From NCBI RefSeq assembly GCF_000208865.1, contig NC_018386.1, forward strand, positions 1,426,001 through 1,490,000: a stretch of DNA of 64,000 bases, written 5' to 3'. This stretch comes from Neospora caninum Liverpool (taxonomy: Eukaryota > Apicomplexa > Conoidasida > Eucoccidiorida > Sarcocystidae). Below, piece by piece: positions 58,435 through 64,000 of the stretch. Within the stretch, counting starts at the first letter, position 1; every line of letters begins with the position of its first letter. A program made the translations under genes and the position numbers. The notes below the pieces were generated by a model that saw only the letters and a list, made by a program, of their open reading frames with translations, did no database searches and was not told where the DNA came from.

Positions 58435-61180
58435 CTCGTTTATCTGCCCCAGCCTGACGCGGTCAGCAAAGAAGCCCTTCTTTTGTTTGAACAACAATGA
58501 ACATCTACAAATGGGAATTTCCTGTGATGGTACATGACATCTTTCGCTCCATATTGTCTCTTTTGACATCCAGTTCTTCAGAAAAATGCATTGACGGAGG
58601 CAACTTCTCAAAGGAGTTCGCTCGTTTCCCATTGAAGAGAAGTGCCTTACGGCTACTAATAGGAAGAGACAGCTACCATAACCTAGGCCGTTGACTTTTT
58701 GGAACTTCGTAGAGCCCTGACTCTTTAGTTATCTCATGGAAGGCGAGCATAAGCTGACGCGAAGAACAGATACCACGCACCCAGCCGAAGTTGCCATCAC
58801 TCCGGATGTGCGAAAAGACGAAGTGCTAGCAAGCGCTGACAGTAGATATGTACAACATAACATAGTAAAAAATCTCGGTCTCAGCAAGTTCTCACCATCC
58901 AAGAAAGAATTACTGTCCGAGCAAAGACATACATAGTGTCTCGCGCAGAGAACCCACTGTTTGGCATTTTTTTTGGCACTCACATACCAAATGAAAGAAT
59001 TTACTGGTGCCGGGAGCAACAAAGCCCAGAACGGCTGTCCTGTTCCGTTAATCCAGTCCTTTTCTGATTTCTGACGTGGGAACTCCAATATCTTGCCCGG
59101 ATCAGTTGCCGGAGCCGATGTCTTTTGCAGCACCAACGGGCAACAATACACGAGACAGCCAAATCTATACCCAAGGTATTTGACTAGTGGCGAAAAAGAC
59201 CCTTTTATCGTCTGCCCCGACTGTCGGTATCGCACCGTCACCCTGCGCCCTCAGTGTTTTTTTGGCTGGCCGAAGCGTCATTCCATTGGGTTTTCTCAAG
59301 AGGAATGATATACACCAGTAATAACGGACACAGTGGCAAATGTCGATTCATTCCACTGGCTACCCTGTCGAACCGCGCCACGAGCCCTAGTCTCGATCAA
59401 CCGCTTCGAGCCACATGCAGCACCTCTCTAAAGAAAATTTGTTATAAGATTGGAAGTTTTATTTTTTTAGGATCTTTTCGGAGGCACATAAGGGTAAGCT
59501 TGTACACATTCCCGCTTTGGTACAAGATCCGAAGGACGGGCATGCATCTTGCTTCGTGGTCTTGCATCGTCAACGCAAAACACCTCGATGCGAACAACCG
59601 GCGAGGAACACGAAAGACACGCTGCCTTGGTACCGGTGTCGCGAATGTTCGCTTGCTGTAAGTGTGTCCCGTCTTTTCTTATGTTTGCTCCACATACGCC
59701 AGGTCTCCTGTTGACACACAAGGTGTGAATCTGTGGGCCCTCTCCGCGACATGCTTCTCTTTTCGCAGGAGAAAACACAGGAACAACCTTATACGCTTCG
59801 CGATTGCGAGAGGCATTTCCATTTCTTTTTCGTAAAGCCCATTTCGCTCCTCTTCGTCCACGACCACACGTCCTTTCTTCTGTGTCTTGCTGAATGAAAA
59901 CAGAGAGTCCTGCACTCAAATAGGCGTGCGGGATATGGGGGGGCTGGAATAGTATTTCATGGGCCCTCATTCGGAGTGTCCCTTTTTTGTCTCTATCACC
60001 CTCTCTACATATCTGATAGATGGTGTGCTCCGCCAAGCCAGTAATGCCTCAATCCTTTTCCTTACGTTCTGTCTTGAAGCCAAAAACTCGCCTGCAGTGT
60101 CAACTTTTCCCACATTCCCGAATCTAGATGACATGTTACGCAGGGGACAACTGGCTTCGTTATGTGTCTCCCAACAAGTTCGTTCCCCAACCAAAAGCAA
60201 AGCTAACTCCCCTTTCTAGTCTTGTTTCCGCGTAGTACTTTGGGGTCTGGTGCATCTAGACGACAAAACTCGCGCGAATCGTCAATTCTGGAATCCATTT
60301 TGAGTTTTCGTGGCTCTGATCTGGATGAAAGGCGCGGTTTGTGTCCCCATTCCACCTTCCGTCAATATCGGTAGAAACGGCAAACCGCTCCCTGCAACCT
60401 GCGATCGACCCGTCTTAACGTAAAGTGTCACTTCGCTCGCTCTAGCGAGACTGGGCCACGAAATGCATTCCGGGAAGGCCCATTGAGGCAGAAACGTCTG
60501 TTTTGTATATAAATCCAACGAACCAGCTGACTTGACAACAATGGAGTAAGGACAGAAGCTTGCCCGGCGCCGGACTAGGGGAAGTCTCTCTCCTGTCTGT
60601 CGCGCCTCCCCATCTTCTCCGGGACTTCTGCCGCCTCTCTCCGGGCTCCCCGGTGTACTTTCGTCGAAAGTCCAAGGCCACATTCATCGCAAAACGGGTC
60701 TTGTATCACTTTAGCGACCAGCTGCGTGCGGTTCTCTACAACGCGCTTTGGACTGTGCAACGTGGTTTGCGACCCTGGAATCTTCTGGATCGTCTGTCCT
60801 TTTTTGCCCTTCTCCCGTTTGCTTTTTTTCCGGCGAACTTGCTCCCTGAGGGGGATTCTTTACAACGGCCAATCCTTCACCATTTCGCTCTCCCGACAGC
60901 ATCCGTCCTCGCTGGATTCGTTCCTGGTTGGACTTGCCTTGTGCGTCTTTCGAGCGCCGTCCTGTTCTGCTCTCTCCTACACACGGCAAAAACCCACAGA
61001 GAGCGTCACCAGCGGATGCGAGGCAAACACCCTTGACGGACATGACTCGTCAGTGAGGGGTGTACTGACACTGGCGAACGGCCGACTTCTTTTCTAAGTA
61101 CCTAAGCTGGTGTTCGTTTCATTTCCTACGTGAGCGGAAACGCCTGCACAAATCCGCTTCTTTTTCTCGATTCCTTCACC
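58435..61180. other. Intergenic region
   Basis: No gene supported. Frames of 130-190 codons on both strands (58729-59241 -, 59467-60036 -, 60560-61036 +) have no recognisable content and no splice partners. The right end is the promoter and leader region of the transporter gene at 61181. Confidence 0.45.
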
Positions 61181-63602
61181 ATGTCGACTGCCCGAGCGCG
61201 CTGTGCTCTGCAACCCACGGCACGCGATCGTTTCGTTTTCTGCGACAGCAGTTGCACCACAGGGCTTGGCGACGGCGGGGACAAAGCCTGTGGCGGGGAG
61301 AGCTCGAGGCGGGTGGAGCCTTCTAGCGGCACTCCGCATTCGCCGTTCAGCACAGCGTCACGCTTTAGTGGGTTCGAGGACAAAGATGATGCATCGTCCA
61401 CGCTGTGCCTGGGAGACAACACCGAATTCCTGGACATGATCTGCTCAGATGATGGAAAAAAGCACATGGATCTAAAACTCGCCGGATGCGTCGCGCTGTT
61501 CCTGGTCGCCTACTGCATCCAGCCTCTTCTGGTGAGACTTGTGACCGAGAGTCGGCCGTCTACAGCGAACTCTCGAGGCCGCTTTTCCGTGTTATGCACC
61601 CCAGAGAGTCACGCTTTGATTGGAGAGACCGCTCGCACGCATCTCAGCCTTGCCTTCGAGAGAGTATTTCTCCCTGGCCCTGTGAATCCTCCTAGTAGCA
61701 TCACTTCTTGAGCTGCAGTCACGCGTGGACTTTTCTGGCTCTGAAGTGTGGTCGCTTCCCGCTTCGGTCCTACGATGAAGCACATGTGGCAAACACGAAA
61801 CTGGTCAGCTTTCCGAAACTGTGCGTTGCTGCTCCGAAAGATAGCGGACACCTTGTCGCCGCGAATGGCCGTTCGCACCGTCGCCTGGCTTGCTAAACAT
61901 TTTCCAGTAACGAGAGAGAACTGACACACAGGATCGATCGACGAGAGCAGCGACTGCAGAAACGGGCGTTGCACCGGACCTTCTGGAAACGTGCGTCTCG
62001 GACGCGCCAGTGCCTCCGGCCTTCCATTGTCCTGTGCCCAACTCGTGTGTGCCTGCCTTCTCAGGTCGACGCTTTGAAGTTCGAAGGCGCTGCCGCGGTG
62101 AGACTCCACTCTGCTGCGAGGTGCTCACTCGAGCATTGTGTTTTATGCGACAGGAACATCAGGACGACTTTTGGGGTCAGGCAATAACACCTGGCGCATC
62201 CACTCGCAGCCACACTCCCGATATACGAGAGGGCTCTGGTGGAAGCTTTTCTCGTATTCGACCTATGACAAGCAGCCACGGATTCAGCTGCGTGTCTTGC
62301 GTTCTCTGTGTGTTCTCGGAATCTCGTTTTTCCTGTTGCTACAGACCAGCACGTGCTTGTACTTGATTCCCCATTTCCTCGGCATGCTTTCCGTAGTCTT
62401 CACTCTCAGAGAGTCAGCTTCGGGGGAGACCGCTCGAGGACACGAACGCCGCAGGATGCCTCTTTTGCGGCTGCGAGAGCTTCACCTCAAGTGAGACAAC
62501 ATCATGGCTGAGACACCCCGAGGCCAGAGTCCCGAGAAGGATTCGTGAAGAACACGTCCAAAACCACGTCTCCACGTTTAAAAAGCAGATCTATCTTTTA
62601 AAGACAGACTACGTCAAGAAGGGAGGAGATATATGTTTTGTGCAAACACAGGATATCGAGTTTTCCCAGGGGCTGGGGGATCCGAGTTACCCTCCACGTG
62701 TGCGCCACAGATCTGTGTGCGCATCTCCAAGAGGGGCGTTTGTACATAAACCCATCAGATTCTACTCTGTTGCTTGGCGGGCCCCGACTTCTGAAATTCC
62801 CACCAAACTGAGATCCGTCTTTTCTGGAGTGCTCCACGTGCATGTATCGCCGTCGTTTTTCCTTCGTTTCGGTTTTTGCAGTCGCCGGGCGTGGCGGAAG
62901 GCTTTCTTTGTTGCAGGCATTGACCTCCTTCATCAGGTCGCAGAAAAAGGTACGAGGATTCTTCCACGGGCTGTTAACTTTCTTGAGAGAAAAGCGACTA
63001 CGCGTGCTAATGTTGAGTTCTAGGTGCTGTGGATCAGCGTCTGCCTTCCCCGGGCACTTCTGTGTCGCCTTCGCGGAAGAAACACCGATTTCTCCTCCCA
63101 CCGGATTCTGTCGAGGACAAGTTGCATGTGCCTGTAGCTGCGAAGATTCTGAATTCATGTTGAGGTCAGTCTCGCGCTGTTTCCTAGGTCGCCCCCGCTT
63201 CGACCGTCTTTCCTGCGAGAAACCCGTTTCCTCTTTTTTCTGGATGCTCTCGCCACTCGCGAGGTCAGTAAGCGGCCGAAAACGCGAGAGATTGCGGTTC
63301 CAGAGTCGTGAGGTTCCGCGTGTTCTTGGTCGGGCCTCTTCTGGCTCGGCAGGCGAAAGTTCTTCCAGGAAAGCGCAGCGGAAGCTCCGAGAAAGCATGT
63401 CCCCACAGATCTGCACGCGCCAGATTTCTGTCTTCTTTTTTTTTCAGCTGGCCTGGTCCTATGCGGCTCTGGAGCCTATGTCCTCGTCAGCAGTTCTTCT
63501 ATTGTTTGGACAGCTGTCATTTCAGCTTGCGTCCTCCGACGGTGCGACCGGCTTTATTTCTCTCGTCGATCTAATGCACCCGCCCTAACTGACCACTTAT
63601 GA
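61181..63602 (+). CDS. Drug/metabolite-type (DMT superfamily) multi-pass transporter, possibly incomplete at 3' end
   Basis: Five exons join in frame: 61181-61531, 62065-62097 (33 nt micro-exon), 62345-62490, 62882-62949 and 63448-63602 (250 residues to the first stop). After about 98 hydrophilic residues come TM1 (LAGCVALFLVAYCIQPLL), the micro-exon VDALKFEGAAA, TM2 (TCLYLIPHFLGMLSVVF), a basic loop, TM3 (KAFFVAGIDLLHQVAEK) and TM4 (GLVLCGSGAYVLVSSSSIVW). The order matches the first half of apicomplexan DMT-like transporters, in which TM3 ends in a D-x-x-x-Q-x-x-x-K motif and TM4 in SSSxVWTA. A full family member has about ten segments. Exon 5 has a GTGCG donor at 63542, so the gene may splice on and leave the window. 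Otherwise it is a truncated copy. Confidence 0.65.
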
Positions 63603-63772
63603 CCCCCTTTGTGTACTCTCGCTCAAATGCATGCATTTTACAGTTCTCTGAAAAGCTCATATCTAGCTGCAGCGGCCCGCTTCACAGCCCCACATGGCGC
63701 TGCAGCCCTGGGGAAAGCTGTCTCCTAGACTCTGCTGTGGACGGGCTAGCCGCGCTTCTATCGGTCATCTAA

Positions 63773-64000
63773 ATGACTGCCATCGAGGGACCCGCTGCCG
63801 TTTTCAGTTACAGATCCAACACTGGAAGACTTGGGGAAGAAAACCCGAGATCGTTACACGCTTGGGGGGCCGTCGAACTCAACAAGGTCTCTCACCGGAG
63901 GAGGAGAGGCGACCGAGACGAGCTGTTCAACAGACTGAAAGGGTCGATGCTGCAAGGGTTGGCCTGTTTTCTTTTTGGGTTCTTTCCAAGGAATCTTCTC
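63773..64000 (+). CDS. Partial open frame running off the window end
   Basis: From the ATG at 63773 the frame stays open to the last base (76 codons). It starts MTAIEGPAAVFSYRS, includes a basic stretch and RDELFNRLKGSMLQGL, and ends in a hydrophobic ACFLFGFFPRNLL. It could be a new gene. Alternatively, an acceptor at 63806-63807 would splice in phase with the exon-5 donor of the upstream transporter (63541), making it a later transporter exon with a new membrane segment. Without the next bases the two cannot be separated. Confidence 0.4.
   Translation, partial: MTAIEGPAAVFSYRSNTGRLGEENPRSLHAWGAVELNKVSHRRRRGDRDELFNRLKGSMLQGLACFLFGFFPRNLL

Noticed and set aside
59467..60036. 189-codon minus-strand frame
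   Set aside because: Arg/Gly/Cys-mixed composition without domain or splice partners; consistent with chance in intergenic DNA.

Overview
The window reads as nuclear DNA of a coccidian apicomplexan of the Toxoplasma / Neospora / Hammondia group. The reasons are an H2B histone variant that looks like the Toxoplasma-type H2Bv, a secreted protein built of PAN/apple modules in the style of micronemal adhesins, intron-rich GC-rich genes using GTGAG, GTAAG and GTGCG donors, many TGCATGC-type palindromes between genes, and very long CT/GA tracts. The species cannot be settled from the sequence alone. Gene models were assembled by hand from open frames, splice signals and phase continuity; each listed join keeps the reading frame exactly.

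Left part (1-30.9 kb), GC-rich and typical. A LisH plus SRP40-C nucleolar phosphoprotein of the Nopp140 type (2445-4572, +) converges on a HAD-family phosphoglycolate / 4-nitrophenyl phosphatase (5857-8878, -). A 3.4 kb divergent spacer rich in CT and TA tracts follows. Next is a giant gene (about 12.3-28.4 kb, +) of roughly 4,800 residues that carries one RCC1 beta-propeller after about 3,000 residues of unrecognised sequence. Behind it lies a 2.5 kb spacer containing a 485 bp element with 95 bp inverted repeats that include telomere-like CCCTAAACCC.

Middle part (30.9-50 kb). A seven-exon gene (30924-34752, +) ends in what reads as a CENP-C/Mif2-type cupin domain, so it is a candidate inner-kinetochore protein. 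From about 34 kb the composition changes: lower GC, no long open frames, many small exons. Two coherent small-exon genes can still be built there: a 227-residue protein on the minus strand (38085-40282) and a 125-residue protein on the plus strand (44058-47457). A few isolated exon-like islands are also present. Much of this part looks non-coding or decayed.

Right part (50-64 kb). The histone variant H2Bv (50686-51057, +) is followed by a secreted PAN-domain protein with three nearly identical 543 bp tandem units (53174-55615, +), a secreted Thr-rich mucin-like protein (57076-58434, +), a drug/metabolite-type multi-pass transporter with a 33 nt micro-exon (from 61181, +), and an open frame running off the end of the window (from 63773, +). 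There is no operon logic. Neighbours are independent eukaryotic genes: nucleolar and chromosome proteins on the left, surface or secretory-pathway proteins on the right.
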